From assembly GCF_036248275.1 (NCBI RefSeq), contig NZ_CP109181.1, positions 2,728,001-2,792,000 of the forward strand: a DNA stretch of 64,000 bases, in the 5' to 3' direction. Position 1 is the stretch's first letter; each line of letters opens with the position of its first letter. Position numbers and translations under genes: made by a program. Positions 35,637 through 45,234 of the stretch are shown piece after piece. The DNA comes from Streptomyces sp. NBC_01716 (GTDB taxonomy: Bacteria; Actinomycetota; Actinomycetes; Streptomycetales; Streptomycetaceae). The notes beneath the pieces were generated by a model. The model saw only the letters and a program-made list of their open reading frames with translations. It had not been told where the DNA came from and ran no database searches.

Positions 35637-36599
35637 TCAGCGGGTCAGCACGATCTTGCCGAACAGATCGCCCGCGCTCATCCGCTCGAAGCCCTCGCGC
35701 GCCCGGTCGAGCGGCAGGACGGCGTCGATCACCGGGCGGATGCCCGTCGTCGTACAGAAGGACAGCAGGTCCTCCAGTTCGTCCTTCGTGCCCATCGTCG
35801 AGCCGACGATCCTGAGCTCCAGGAAGAAGATCCGGGTCAGTTCGGCGTGCGAGGGGCGGTCGCCGCTGGTGGCGCCGGAGATCACCAGCGTGCCGCCGGG
35901 CCGCAGGGACTTGACCGAGTGCGACCAGGTCGCGGCGCCCACCGTCTCCAGGACGGCGTCCACACGCTGCGGCAGCCGCGCGCCGGGCTCGAACGCCTCG
36001 GTGGCGCCCAGTTCGACGGCGCGCTTGCGCTTCGCCTCGTCGCGGCTGGTGGCGTACACCCGCATCCCGGCGGCCTTCCCGAGGACGATCGCGGCGGTCG
36101 CGACACCGCCGCCCGCGCCCTGTACGAGGACGGAGTCCCCGGGCCGTACGCCGGCGTTGGTGAACAGCATCCGGTACGCGGTCAGCCAGGCGGTCGGCAG
36201 ACAGGCGGCCTCTTCGAAGCTCAGCCCTGCGGGCTTGGGCAGCAGATTCCAGGTGGGGACGGAGACCTGTTCGGCGAAGGTGCCCTGGTGGCGCTCGGTG
36301 AGGATCGAGCGGGGCTCGCGGGGGCCGACGCCGTGGCCGGTCTGTCCGATGACGGAGTGGATGACGACCTCGTTGCCCTCCTCGTCGATCCCGGCGGCGT
36401 CACAGCCGAGGATCATGGGCAACCGGTCCTCCGTGATACCGACCCCGCGCAGGGTCCAGAGGTCGTGATGGTTGAGCGACGTGGCTTTCACGGTCACGGT
36501 GGACCAGCCGGGGCGCGGCTCCGGAGCCGGGCGGTCGCCCAACTCAAGGCCGTTGATGGGCTGGTCCCTGTCGATGCGGGCTGCGTAGGCGGCGAACAT
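35637..36599 (-). CDS. Zinc-type alcohol dehydrogenase/quinone oxidoreductase
   Basis: A 320-residue medium-chain dehydrogenase/reductase. The GroES-like N-terminal domain (about 25-125) has S-L-N-H-H-D-L-W and the G-C-D-A-A-G-I motif. The Rossmann domain has the glycine motif G-A-G-G-G-V-A at about 170-176. The usual cysteine set for the structural zinc is not evident, which points to the quinone oxidoreductase branch (NADPH:quinone or crotonyl-CoA-like). The ATG at 36599 is preferred; TAGGGT, 6-7 bases upstream, could give a leaderless mRNA. The substrate is unknown. Confidence 0.85.
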   Translation of the reverse strand: MFAAYAARIDRDQPINGLELGDRPAPEPRPGWSTVTVKATSLNHHDLWTLRGVGITEDRLPMILGCDAAGIDEEGNEVVIHSVIGQTGHGVGPREPRSILTERHQGTFAEQVSVPTWNLLPKPAGLSFEEAACLPTAWLTAYRMLFTNAGVRPGDSVLVQGAGGGVATAAIVLGKAAGMRVYATSRDEAKRKRAVELGATEAFEPGARLPQRVDAVLETVGAATWSHSVKSLRPGGTLVISGATSGDRPSHAELTRIFFLELRIVGSTMGTKDELEDLLSFCTTTGIRPVIDAVLPLDRAREGFERMSAGDLFGKIVLTR

Positions 36600-36682
36600 G
36601 ACCTTGACCCTAGAGCGGAGGCGGTACGCGCGGAACCACACACGCGTGTGAGGCGGGTCCCGCCTCCACTCCGGGCCGTGCG

Positions 36683-38239
36683 TCAGTCCCTGCGGTACTG
36701 CGCGGGTGACGACTTCGTCGCCGGGTCCTCGTACGCGCCCGCCGTGCCCCGGTCCACATGGAAGGTGGTCAGGGTGGAGACGGGGGACGCCGGGTCGCGG
36801 CGGTCGCCGATGACCCGCATATGGGTGCTGAACCGTTCCGGCGTGACCTCGTACACGTCGTAGCCGTAACGGTTGCCCTCGAAGTACTGGAGGTGCGGGT
36901 TCGCCGCGCCCATCAGCGGACCGTTGGCGGCGTTCCACGGCGCGTCGTAGGCACTGGAGCTGACCGAGTGCGCGGTGAACTCCGTTCCCAGGACGGGCGA
37001 TTCGGTGTTGTCGTAATCCGGCCGGATGTCGTCGACGAACGCGGAGTGCCAGTCACCGGTGAGGACCACGAGGTCTTCGAGGCCACTGGTGCGTACGTGC
37101 TCCAGCACCTCCTTGCGCTCGCCGAGGAAGCCGTCCCACTGGTCGGTGAACATGAAGCCGCCGCCGGGACGCCCGCGCAGCTGGCTGAGCATGATCGAGT
37201 TGGCCCAGATGTGCCAGCTGTCGGGCGCGCGGTCGACGGTCTTCTTCAGCCAGGCCTTCTGGTCGGCGCCCAGGATGGTGCCGCCGGAGAGGTTCTGCGC
37301 GGAGCGGTACTGCCGCAGGTCGAGCACGGCCAGCTCCAGCAGGTCGCCCCAGCGGCGCACCCGGTGGATGTCGATGTCCGGCAGCACGGACTCGCCGGCG
37401 CCGCGGTGGGGCTGGTGCTCGTACCACGCCTGGTACGCCGCGGCCCGGCGCCGCATGAACGGGGCGCCGCCGCCCGTACCGCTGTAGTCGTTCGCGACCT
37501 CGTGGTCGTCCCAGGTGAGGAACCAGGGGTGCGCGGCGTGCGCCTCGCGCAGCGACGCGTCGCCCTTGTAGAGGGCGTGGCGTACCCGGTAGTCCTGGAG
37601 CGTGAGGATCGTCGGACCGTTGTGGTCGCGGATGTCACTGCCCTCGGGACCGTGCTCGTATATGTAGTCGCCGAGGTGGATGACGAAGTCCAGGTCCTCG
37701 CGGGCGAGGGCGCGCAGCGCGGCGTAGTGGCCCTGCGGGTAGTTCTGGCAGTTGGCGGTGGCGAAGCGGGCGGAGCGGACATGACCGGCGGGCGCGGTAC
37801 GGGTCCTGCCCAGGCGGCTCGTCCTGCCGAGCGCGGTGAAGGCGTAGTAGTACGTACGGCCGGGGCGCAGACCGCCCACCGGCACGTGCACACTGTGCGC
37901 GAGCGTCGCGGACGCGGGGACGGTGCCGCGCGCGACGACGCGGCGCAGGGCGCGGTCCTCGGCGACGACCCAGCGGACGTCGACGACCTCGGCGAGCTTC
38001 TGCTCGCCCGGCTCGGCGAACGGCTCGGGCGCGAGGCGCGTCCAGAGCACGACGCTGGTGGGCTGCGGGTCGCCGGACGCGACGCCGAGCGTGAACGGCG
38101 CGTTGTCGTACGTCGATCCGAGCGCCTCCGCGGCCTCGCGTGCCTGCGCGGGCGAGAGCCCGGCCGTCAGGGGCCAGACGGCGTTGAGCGCGCCCGCGGC
38201 ACCGGCGGCCTTGAGCAGATCACGTCTGTTGAGGGTCAC
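36683..38239 (-). CDS. phoD: PhoD-family alkaline phosphatase, Tat-exported
   Basis: A 518-residue secreted phosphodiesterase/phosphomonoesterase of the PhoD family (Ca2+/Fe3+-dependent). The N terminus L-N-R-R-D-L-L-K is a twin-arginine signal, with cleavage expected near residue 32. A small N-terminal beta domain (about 45-140) is followed by the metallophosphatase core with F-A-T-A-N-C-Q-N, H-L-G-D-Y-I-Y-E, W-D-D-H-E-V-A-N-D-Y and T-G-D-W-H-S-A, which supply the metal ligands. GTG at 38239 overlaps the previous stop by 4 bp (GTGA) and has GGAAGG upstream. It releases phosphate from organic esters outside the cell. Confidence 0.92.
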   Translation of the reverse strand: MTLNRRDLLKAAGAAGALNAVWPLTAGLSPAQAREAAEALGSTYDNAPFTLGVASGDPQPTSVVLWTRLAPEPFAEPGEQKLAEVVDVRWVVAEDRALRRVVARGTVPASATLAHSVHVPVGGLRPGRTYYYAFTALGRTSRLGRTRTAPAGHVRSARFATANCQNYPQGHYAALRALAREDLDFVIHLGDYIYEHGPEGSDIRDHNGPTILTLQDYRVRHALYKGDASLREAHAAHPWFLTWDDHEVANDYSGTGGGAPFMRRRAAAYQAWYEHQPHRGAGESVLPDIDIHRVRRWGDLLELAVLDLRQYRSAQNLSGGTILGADQKAWLKKTVDRAPDSWHIWANSIMLSQLRGRPGGGFMFTDQWDGFLGERKEVLEHVRTSGLEDLVVLTGDWHSAFVDDIRPDYDNTESPVLGTEFTAHSVSSSAYDAPWNAANGPLMGAANPHLQYFEGNRYGYDVYEVTPERFSTHMRVIGDRRDPASPVSTLTTFHVDRGTAGAYEDPATKSSPAQYRRD

Positions 38240-38817
38240 TTGTGCCTTCCCGAGGCCGTGAGGGCGAGTGAGATCTGGTCCGCGTAGCCGTCGTTCGACG
38301 TGCCCCCGCCACTGCGCGTGAACGAGAGCTGTACGTGGGCGGACCGGGCGCCCGGCGGTACGGCCGCCTCGGCTCGGCGCTCCAACAGGGCGGTGGCGTT
38401 GCCGCGTTCGGCGGCGGTGACCGGGCCGAGTACGGAGAGCGCGAGGGGGTTGCCCGCGCGGTCCCGGAACTCGACGGACAGCCTGACGCCGTCCTCCTGC
38501 CCGGCGTACCCGCCGAGCCAGCCGCTCAGCACGTACCGGACGCGCCCGGCGTCGACGGGACCGTGCCCGGTGGCTCCGTGGGCGGGCAGGGTCGCCTCCT
38601 GCACCAGTGTGGTGAGGGGGCTGTTCCCCCCGGCGAAGAACCGCGCCCCGGCGGCGGCGCCGGGGCCGGGGTCGGCGGGCGTGGGGTAGCCGTCGCCGAC
38701 GTCGTATCCGATGAGCGCGGGCGCGCCTTTCCGTACGCCCCACCCGACAACACTCCCGACGGGCTCGGCGGTGCCGCCGGGTCCCTTCTCGGCGTCACCG
38801 TTGACAAGCAGATTCAC
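38236..38817 (-). CDS. Conserved hypothetical, CBM-like beta-sandwich protein
   Basis: A 193-residue protein starting N-L-L-V-N-G-D-A-E, a start shared by many carbohydrate-binding-like or DUF642-type beta-sandwich domains. It has alternating strands, ends V-Q-L-S-F-T-R-S-G-G-G, and lacks a signal peptide, although its operon partner is a secreted phosphatase. The GTG has AGGAGG 6 bases upstream. It is translationally coupled to phoD, so a role in the same phosphate-scavenging unit is likely, but the function is unknown. Confidence 0.75.
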   Translation of the reverse strand: MNLLVNGDAEKGPGGTAEPVGSVVGWGVRKGAPALIGYDVGDGYPTPADPGPGAAAGARFFAGGNSPLTTLVQEATLPAHGATGHGPVDAGRVRYVLSGWLGGYAGQEDGVRLSVEFRDRAGNPLALSVLGPVTAAERGNATALLERRAEAAVPPGARSAHVQLSFTRSGGGTSNDGYADQISLALTASGRHK

Positions 38818-38887
38818 TAGCGCCTCCTGTTCGTGGATCCTGAGCGCGAGGATCCCACCAGGCGCGGGTGAATGGGTGGGGGCTGTT

Positions 38888-38985
38888 AGGTTGCGGTTGT
38901 CGGTTGCGGGCGGGGTTCGGGGCGTCCGGAGGGGTATGTCCGGACGGCGTGATTTACGCCGCGTGCAACGCTCGTTGGACCCGAT
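38888..38985. repeat. Intergenic repeat copy B
   Basis: This copy matches the right half of copy A (34351-34446, opposite strand). The 30 bases at 38936-38965 match at 29 of 30 positions, with a shared GGACCCG block after them and a GGCGGGGTTCGGGGC block before. It lies between the phoD operon and a lipoprotein gene, and has only one arm of the inverted repeat. Confidence 0.7.
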
Positions 38986-38992
38986 GTTGGGT

Positions 38993-39550
38993 TCAGTCGG
39001 TGACGTACCAGTCGTTCTTGAGGTACTCCATGGTGGAGCTGCCGATCTCCTCCTCTCCGAACGTCACCGAGGACTTGACCGATTCCACGGGCATCTCGAA
39101 CTTGTCGGCCGCCAGCTCGACGACGCGCTGCGGGTCGACCGTCGCGGTCTGAAGCGCCTTCTTCTTCTCCGGCGGGATCATCTGGAACGTGATCTGGAAC
39201 GTCGCGGTGCACGGGCCGAACCCTTGGTCCTCGGCCTGCTTCGCCGCGGGCCCGGCCACCTCGCAAACCGTGTCGATGTCCTCGCGGCCTACGGCGTGGA
39301 GGAACTCCTCGTACCGCTCGATCGCGCCCGCCTTCGTCCTGGGCGCGGGCTGGGCGCCGGTCGGGGTCGCGGACGGCGTGATCGACGGCTTCTCGGAGGG
39401 CTTCTCCGAGGGCTTCTCCGCCGGTGTGGACGCGGCCGGTTGCGACGGCTTCGTGTCCGCGTCCTCCGCCGATTTCTCCGGACCGCACGCACACGTCACC
39501 AGCACCACACATGCCGATACCGCCGCGCTCGCCATCGTCCGCGCTTTCAT
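38993..39550 (-). CDS. Putative lipoprotein
   Basis: A 185-residue exported protein. The signal region ends V-L-V-T-C-A-C, two candidate lipidated cysteines at about 20 and 22, neither perfectly matching the lipobox. A Pro/Ser/Lys/Thr-rich spacer with the repeat E-K-P-S (three times) follows, then a helical/beta domain (about 75-185). The C-terminal part resembles small extracytoplasmic domains of unknown function in Streptomyces. GGAGG precedes the ATG by 5 bases. Downstream lies the dispersed repeat. No partner is obvious. Confidence 0.8.
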   Translation of the reverse strand: MKARTMASAAVSACVVLVTCACGPEKSAEDADTKPSQPAASTPAEKPSEKPSEKPSITPSATPTGAQPAPRTKAGAIERYEEFLHAVGREDIDTVCEVAGPAAKQAEDQGFGPCTATFQITFQMIPPEKKKALQTATVDPQRVVELAADKFEMPVESVKSSVTFGEEEIGSSTMEYLKNDWYVTD

Positions 39551-39717
39551 GGGGTCCTCCGTCTCGCCTCACCACCGGACAGCACATCAAGTGCTCACGC
39601 AGGATCGGGGGGAACGGTTCCCGAGCCCAGGCCAGGCCGCAACCCACCCAGCGACGCAGACGCACCCCCGCCGGAGGCGACCCCGCACCCGGACACCGGC
39701 CCGCACCAGCAACCGCA

Positions 39718-39753
39718 ACGGGCCGCCCCACCCACCAGGGAGAGGCGGCCCGT
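39718..39753. terminator. Terminator of the malic enzyme gene
   Basis: ACGGGCCGCC (39718-39727) pairs perfectly with GGCGGCCCGT (39744-39753) around a 16-base loop. It lies 13 bp after the stop codon of the leftward malic enzyme gene. Confidence 0.75.
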
Positions 39754-39766
39754 ACGGCAACGTGGC

Positions 39767-41014
39767 TCAGCGCCGTGCGACCCCCTCCGAGCGCGCCGCC
39801 GACGCCACCGCCGACGTCACCGCCGGGGCGACCCGCTCGTCGAACGGGGACGGGATCACGTAGTCCGCCGACAGTTCGTCACCGACCACGTCCGCCAGCG
39901 CGTTCGCCGCCGCGATCTTCATGCCCTCCGTGATGCGTGACGCCCGCACCTGGAGCGCGCCCGCGAAGATCCCGGGGAACGCCAGCACGTTGTTGATCTG
40001 GTTCGGGTAGTCGCTGCGCCCCGTCGCCACCACCGCCGCGTACTGGTGCGCGATGTCCGGATGGACCTCCGGGTTCGGGTTGGCCATGGCGAAGACGAAC
40101 GCCCCGGGGGCCATCGACGCGATCGCCGGCTCCGGGACCGTACCGCCCGAGACGCCGATGAAAACGTCCGCGCCCGAGAGCGCGGCCTCCAGCGAGCCGG
40201 AGAGACCCGCGTGGTTCGTGATCTCGGCCAGCTCGCGCTTGACGTCCGTCAGGTCGTCGCGGTCCGGGCTGACGATGCCCTTGCGGTCGGCGACCGACAC
40301 GTCCCCGATCCCCGCCGCCAGCAGGAACTTCGCGATGGCGACCCCCGCCGCCCCCGCCCCGGAGATGACCGCGCGCAGTTCGCCGAGCTCGCGCCCGGTG
40401 AGCTTCGCCGCGTTCCGCAGGGCGGCCAGCGTCACGACGGCCGTGCCGTGCTGGTCGTCGTGGAAGACGGGGATGTCGAGCCGTTCCTGGAGCCGGCGCT
40501 CGATCTCGAAGCAGCGGGGCGCCGAGATGTCTTCCAGGTTGACGCCGCCGAAGGACGGCGCGAGCCGCACGACGGTGTCGATGATCTCGTCGGTGTCGGT
40601 CGTGGCCAGCGCGAGCGGCACCGCGTCGACGCCGCCGAACTGCTTGAAGAGGATCGCCTTCCCCTCCATCACGGGGAGCGACGCCTCCGGACCGATGTCG
40701 CCGAGCCCCAGCACCGCGGTCCCGTCGGTCACGACCGCGACGACCTGCGACTTCCAGGTGTAGTCGTGGACCAGGTCCGGGTTCTCCGCGATCGCCGTGC
40801 ACACCTTGGCGACGCCCGGCGTGTACGCGAGGGACAGGTCGTCCTTGTCCCGGACGGGCACGGTGGCCTGGATGGCCATCTTCCCGCCGCGGTGGAGCGC
40901 GAAGGCCGGATCGAAGGGCTCGTCGGTGGCGTCGTCGCCGACACCGTCACCGGCGGCGTCCCGGGCGCTTTCGCTCTCACTCTCGCTGCGAGGATTCACG
41001 ATCTCCGCTGCCAT
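39767..41014 (-). CDS. NAD(P)-dependent malic enzyme
   Basis: A 415-residue malic enzyme that decarboxylates malate to pyruvate and produces NAD(P)H. An acidic Ser/Glu/Asp-rich N terminus (about 9-35) is followed by the N-terminal domain with S-L-A-Y-T-P-G-V-A and K-A-I-L-F-K-Q-F, the catalytic region V-F-H-D-D-Q-H-G-T-A, and a Rossmann motif S-G-A-G-A-A-G-V-A-I-A. N-P-N-P-E-V-H-P and L-A-F-P-G-I-F-A-G-A-L at the C terminus are family markers. It lacks a phosphotransacetylase domain, so it is the short form. Cofactor choice between NAD and NADP cannot be read reliably. Confidence 0.93.
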   Translation of the reverse strand: MAAEIVNPRSESESESARDAAGDGVGDDATDEPFDPAFALHRGGKMAIQATVPVRDKDDLSLAYTPGVAKVCTAIAENPDLVHDYTWKSQVVAVVTDGTAVLGLGDIGPEASLPVMEGKAILFKQFGGVDAVPLALATTDTDEIIDTVVRLAPSFGGVNLEDISAPRCFEIERRLQERLDIPVFHDDQHGTAVVTLAALRNAAKLTGRELGELRAVISGAGAAGVAIAKFLLAAGIGDVSVADRKGIVSPDRDDLTDVKRELAEITNHAGLSGSLEAALSGADVFIGVSGGTVPEPAIASMAPGAFVFAMANPNPEVHPDIAHQYAAVVATGRSDYPNQINNVLAFPGIFAGALQVRASRITEGMKIAAANALADVVGDELSADYVIPSPFDERVAPAVTSAVASAARSEGVARR

Positions 41015-41549
41015 GTTCTTGACCCCTTAATTCTCTTCATCAGTTGAGGGTGTCCACTCCTGGGTTAGGGAGGGGTGGGCGGGCACCGCGTACATGACCT
41101 GTTATCGGCGGTTGGAAGGCCGAACAGGAGGAGGTACGTACGCGCCGGGCGCACCGCACACGCGCCCTGAGCCCCGGATGAGGGGTGTCGGTGTCCTTCA
41201 TACCGGACGGGCCGGGTCGACGGGTCGCCCATGAAACCTTCTACACGCGGTGACATGACTCATAGCGGAGTTTCAGGACACTTCCGCCGCACGACACGAA
41301 ACCGCCTGGAGGAGTGGGACGGACCGGAGATTGTCCGGCCGGAAGAAGGCACTCCAGTAGATGGTCCGGTCTCGATGTGCCGGTCTGCCGGTGGACGGGG
41401 GTGACCCGTTATCCGATTTTGACATGACGAGGTCCCTGAACGGCCCAGTCCGAATGGCAAGATGCCCTAATCAGTCACACACGGTCGCGACACCCGATGG
41501 CGCGTGCCCACCGCGTGGTAATTCCCTCGTCCGCCGGAGGATCCTCATC
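41015..41549. other. Divergent promoter region between malic enzyme and the amino acid transporter
   Basis: These 535 bases hold both promoters. TTGACA at 41419-41424 is a possible -35 for the rightward operon, but no good -10 lies at the right distance. No long frame with coding character, hairpin or palindrome stands out. It is unusually long for this gene-dense window. Confidence 0.5.
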
Positions 41550-42512
41550 ATGACCGCCAGCCTCACCAGTCGTACCACCGCCGGGAAGTCCCGGATCGCC
41601 GCGGTCGGCGCGCTCGCGGTCGCCGGCGCGCTGCTGCTGACCGCCTGTGGCGACCAGACCGACGACGGCAAGAAGGACCCCGCCGCCTCCACGAAGAGCG
41701 CGCCGCTGGCCGACCAGCTGCCGAAGGAGATCGCGGACAAGGGTGTCATCAAGGTGGGCTCCGACATCGCGTACCCGCCGGTCGAGTTCAAGGACGACGC
41801 CGGCAAGACCGTCGGTATCGACCCGGACATCGCCGACGCGCTCGGCAAGCAGCTCGGCGTGACGTTCGAGTTCGAGAACGGCACGTTCGACACGCTGCTC
41901 ACGGGTCTGCGCTCCAAGCGCTACGACATAGCGATGTCGGCGATGACGGACACCAAGGCCCGCCAGGACGGCGTGGACTCCGAGACCGGCAAGAAGGTCG
42001 GCGAGGGTGTCGACTTCGTCGACTACTTCACCGCCGGTGTCTCCATCTACACCAAGAAGGGCGACGACAAGGGCATCGCGGCCTGGTCGGACCTCTGCGG
42101 CAAGAAGATGGTCGTCCAGCGCGGCACCGTCTCGCACGACCTGGCCAAGGCCGAGTCGAAGAAGTGCACGGACGGCGGCAAGAAGGCCATCGGGATCCAG
42201 GCGTTCGACAACGACCAGCTGGCCCAGACGCGGCTGCGCGCCGGCGGCGCCGACGCCGGTTCGTCGGACTTCCCGGTCGCGGCGTACGCGGTGAAGACCT
42301 CGGGCGGCGGCAACGACTTCCAGCTCGTCGGCGAGCAGATCGAGGCCGCCCCGTACGGCATCGCGGTCGCCAAGGGCAACGACGAGCTGAGCAAGGCGCT
42401 GAAGTCCGCGCTCGACGCGATCATCGCCAACGGCGAGTACGACAAGATCATCGCGAAGTGGGGCGTCGACGCCGGCGCGGTCAAGGAAGCCACGATCAAC
42501 GCCGGCACCTGA
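41550..42512 (+). CDS. Polar amino acid ABC transporter, substrate-binding lipoprotein
   Basis: A 320-residue extracellular solute-binding protein of family 3 (polar amino acids). The signal ends L-L-L-T-A-C, with the lipidated Cys at residue 33. The domain starts G-V-I-K-V-G-S-D-I-A-Y-P-P-V-E-F and includes G-I-D-P-D-I-A-D-A-L and R-Y-D-I-A-M-S-A-M-T-D-T, typical family 3 patterns; the end P-Y-G-I-A-V-A-K-G is also characteristic. GGAGG lies 9 bases before the ATG. It is the first gene of a three-gene importer. The substrate may be Glu, Gln or Asp, but sequence does not settle it. Confidence 0.92.
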   Translation: MTASLTSRTTAGKSRIAAVGALAVAGALLLTACGDQTDDGKKDPAASTKSAPLADQLPKEIADKGVIKVGSDIAYPPVEFKDDAGKTVGIDPDIADALGKQLGVTFEFENGTFDTLLTGLRSKRYDIAMSAMTDTKARQDGVDSETGKKVGEGVDFVDYFTAGVSIYTKKGDDKGIAAWSDLCGKKMVVQRGTVSHDLAKAESKKCTDGGKKAIGIQAFDNDQLAQTRLRAGGADAGSSDFPVAAYAVKTSGGGNDFQLVGEQIEAAPYGIAVAKGNDELSKALKSALDAIIANGEYDKIIAKWGVDAGAVKEATINAGT

Positions 42513-42540
42513 TCGCACCCGGCTCCGAAAGGCAGCACCC

Positions 42541-43484
42541 GTGTCTGTTGACGTATCGAAGTCGGGCGGTCCCTCCGACGCTCCACCATCGGGACCCGCC
42601 GGACCGGTGGCCATCAAGGCCATCCCGGTCCGGCACTACGGGCGGTACGTGAGCGCGGTCGTCGCGCTCGCGCTGCTCGCGACGATCATCTACGCGTTCT
42701 CCCAGGGAAAGATCAACTGGGGCGCCGTGCCCGACTACTTCTTCGACGACCGCATCCTCAAGGGTGTCGGCCAGACGATGATCCTGACCATCCTGTCGAT
42801 GGCCATCGGTGTGGTCGGCGGCATCGTCCTCGCGGTGATGCGGCTGTCGAAGAACCCGGTGATGTCGTCCATCGCCTGGTCGTACATCTGGTTCTTCCGC
42901 GGTACGCCGGTCCTCGTCCAGCTGATGGTCTGGTTCAACCTGGGCCTGGTCTTCGAGTACATCAACCTCGGGCCGATCTACAAGGACTACTGGGCCAGCT
43001 TCATGACGCCGTTCCTGACGGCGCTGCTCGGTCTCGGTCTCAACGAGGCCGCGTACATGGCGGAGATCTGCCGCGCCGGTCTGCTCTCGGTGGACGAGGG
43101 CCAGACGGAGGCGTCGCACGCGCTGGGCATGAGCCACGCCAAGACGCTGCGCCGCATCGTGATCCCGCAGGCGATGCGGGTGATCGTGCCGCCGACCGGC
43201 AACGAAGTCATCAACATGCTGAAGACGACGTCGTTGGTGGCGACCGTGCAGTTCTACGAGTTGCTGAGATACGCGCAGGACATCGGGCAGACGTCCGGCG
43301 CCCCCGTCGAGATGCTCTTCCTCGCCGCCGCCTGGTATCTGCTGATGACCTCGGTCCTGAGCATCGGCCAGTACTACCTGGAGCGGTACTACGCGCGCGG
43401 CTCGCTGCGCACCCTGCCGCAGACCCCGTTCCAGAAAGTCAGGGCCAGTCTCTTCTCCCTGGGCCGCCCGAACGGAGGCACGGC

Positions 43485-43488
<4 letters not shown>
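42541..43488 (+). CDS. Polar amino acid ABC transporter, permease
   Basis: A 315-residue integral membrane permease. A hydrophilic N terminus of about 37 residues leads to several membrane helices; the cytoplasmic EAA loop reads [23 protein letters not shown]. The HisM/GlnP-type signature R-G-T-P-V-L-V-Q is present. A single permease gene is followed by the ATPase, so it probably works as a homodimer. The start is GTG, with GAAAGG 9 bases upstream. Its stop overlaps the next ATG (ATGA). Confidence 0.92.
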
Positions 43489-44276
<788 letters not shown>

Positions 44277-44282
44277 CTGTCG

Positions 44283-44322
44283 CGGAGGGGGGTGACGGGC
44301 CTCGGTCCGTCACCCCCCTCCG
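44283..44322. terminator. Bidirectional terminator after the ABC operon
   Basis: CGGAGGGGGGTGACGG (44283-44298) pairs perfectly over 16 bp with CCGTCACCCCCCTCCG (44307-44322) around an 8-base loop. It separates the transporter operon from the convergent methyltransferase gene. Confidence 0.88.
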
Positions 44323-44332
44323 TGCTGCCCGG

Positions 44333-45154
44333 CTACTTCAGCGCCAGGACCAGCGAGTCCGACGGCGAGGACCAGACCGCCCGCGCCTCGCCGAAGCCCG
44401 CGTCCATCAGCGTCCTCGCGTGCCAATCGGCGGAGGGCGTGTCCCCGTCCGCGTGCTCGCCGTAGATCGCGAACCGCTCGGCGGTCGGCCCGGCGAGCAC
44501 CGGGTCCTTGGCGGCGAGATTCCACCATTCGGCCCAGTCGAGGGCGCCCGCTTCCTTGGCGCGGTCCATCTCCCGGTGCCGGTGGGCGCGCTCGGCCTCG
44601 TTGATACGGGGCGTGCCGCCGTCCTTCATGTGGTCGGCGTTCATGAAGACGCCGCCGGGCCGGACGAGCCCGGCGATCTGCCCGTACAGCACGGCCAGCG
44701 GCTCGCTGTGGAGCCAGTGCAGCGCGGTGGCGGTGAGGACGGCGTCGTACGAGTCGTACGGCAGCTTCGCCGTCCAGCCGGGGTCCTTGAGGTCGGCCCG
44801 CACCAGGGTCAGGCGGGTGTCGCCGTCGAAGTAGCCGCCGGCGATGGCGAGCAGCGCGGGGTCGAGGTCGACGCCGGTGCTTGCCGCCGCCGGGAACCGC
44901 TGCAACAGCCGGTCGCTGATGCTTCCCGTACCGCACGCGAGGTCGAGCACCCTCGGTTCACGCCCCACGAGGGCCTCGACCATGTCGAGCATCACCCGGA
45001 AGCGTTCCTCACGGTCGGGCATGTACCACTCCTGCTGGCGGTCCCAGCTGTCCTGCCAGGCGCGCCATTCGGCCCGCCCCACGGCGGGCGCCCCGCCCAC
45101 GGCGCTGCCCATGTCCGCCGCTCCCGGCCCCGGCTCCGTCCCCGCGTCCACCAT
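44333..45154 (-). CDS. Class I SAM-dependent methyltransferase
   Basis: A 273-residue methyltransferase. Motif I V-L-D-L-A-C-G-T-G is at residues 69-77, followed by the beta-2 acidic segment G-V-D-L-D-P and a motif with D-A-V-L-T-A-T-A-L-H-W-L. These place it with the trans-aconitate/malonyl-ACP-like small-molecule methyltransferases, but the substrate cannot be inferred. GGAGGG precedes the ATG by 7 bases. It is divergent from the CGNR regulator with an 80-bp gap, so a regulatory link is possible. Confidence 0.85.
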   Translation of the reverse strand: MVDAGTEPGPGAADMGSAVGGAPAVGRAEWRAWQDSWDRQQEWYMPDREERFRVMLDMVEALVGREPRVLDLACGTGSISDRLLQRFPAAASTGVDLDPALLAIAGGYFDGDTRLTLVRADLKDPGWTAKLPYDSYDAVLTATALHWLHSEPLAVLYGQIAGLVRPGGVFMNADHMKDGGTPRINEAERAHRHREMDRAKEAGALDWAEWWNLAAKDPVLAGPTAERFAIYGEHADGDTPSADWHARTLMDAGFGEARAVWSSPSDSLVLALK

Positions 45155-45234
45155 CGAAACCCTCCGCTCCGTAATACCCTGTCAGCAAGACCAGCTATTA
45201 CACCGACCCTAGACCGCTGTCGTAAGGACTACAA

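Noticed and set aside
34307..38985. Insertion sequence or transposon
   Set aside because: The repeats are about 100-140 bp with no transposase frame and no visible target duplication.
39640..39720. A third full copy of the dispersed repeat
   Set aside because: Blocks such as GGTGTCCGGGTG and GGGTGGGTTGCGG resemble the region beside copy A, but the core CCGGACGGCGTGATTT is missing, so it is at most a decayed relative.
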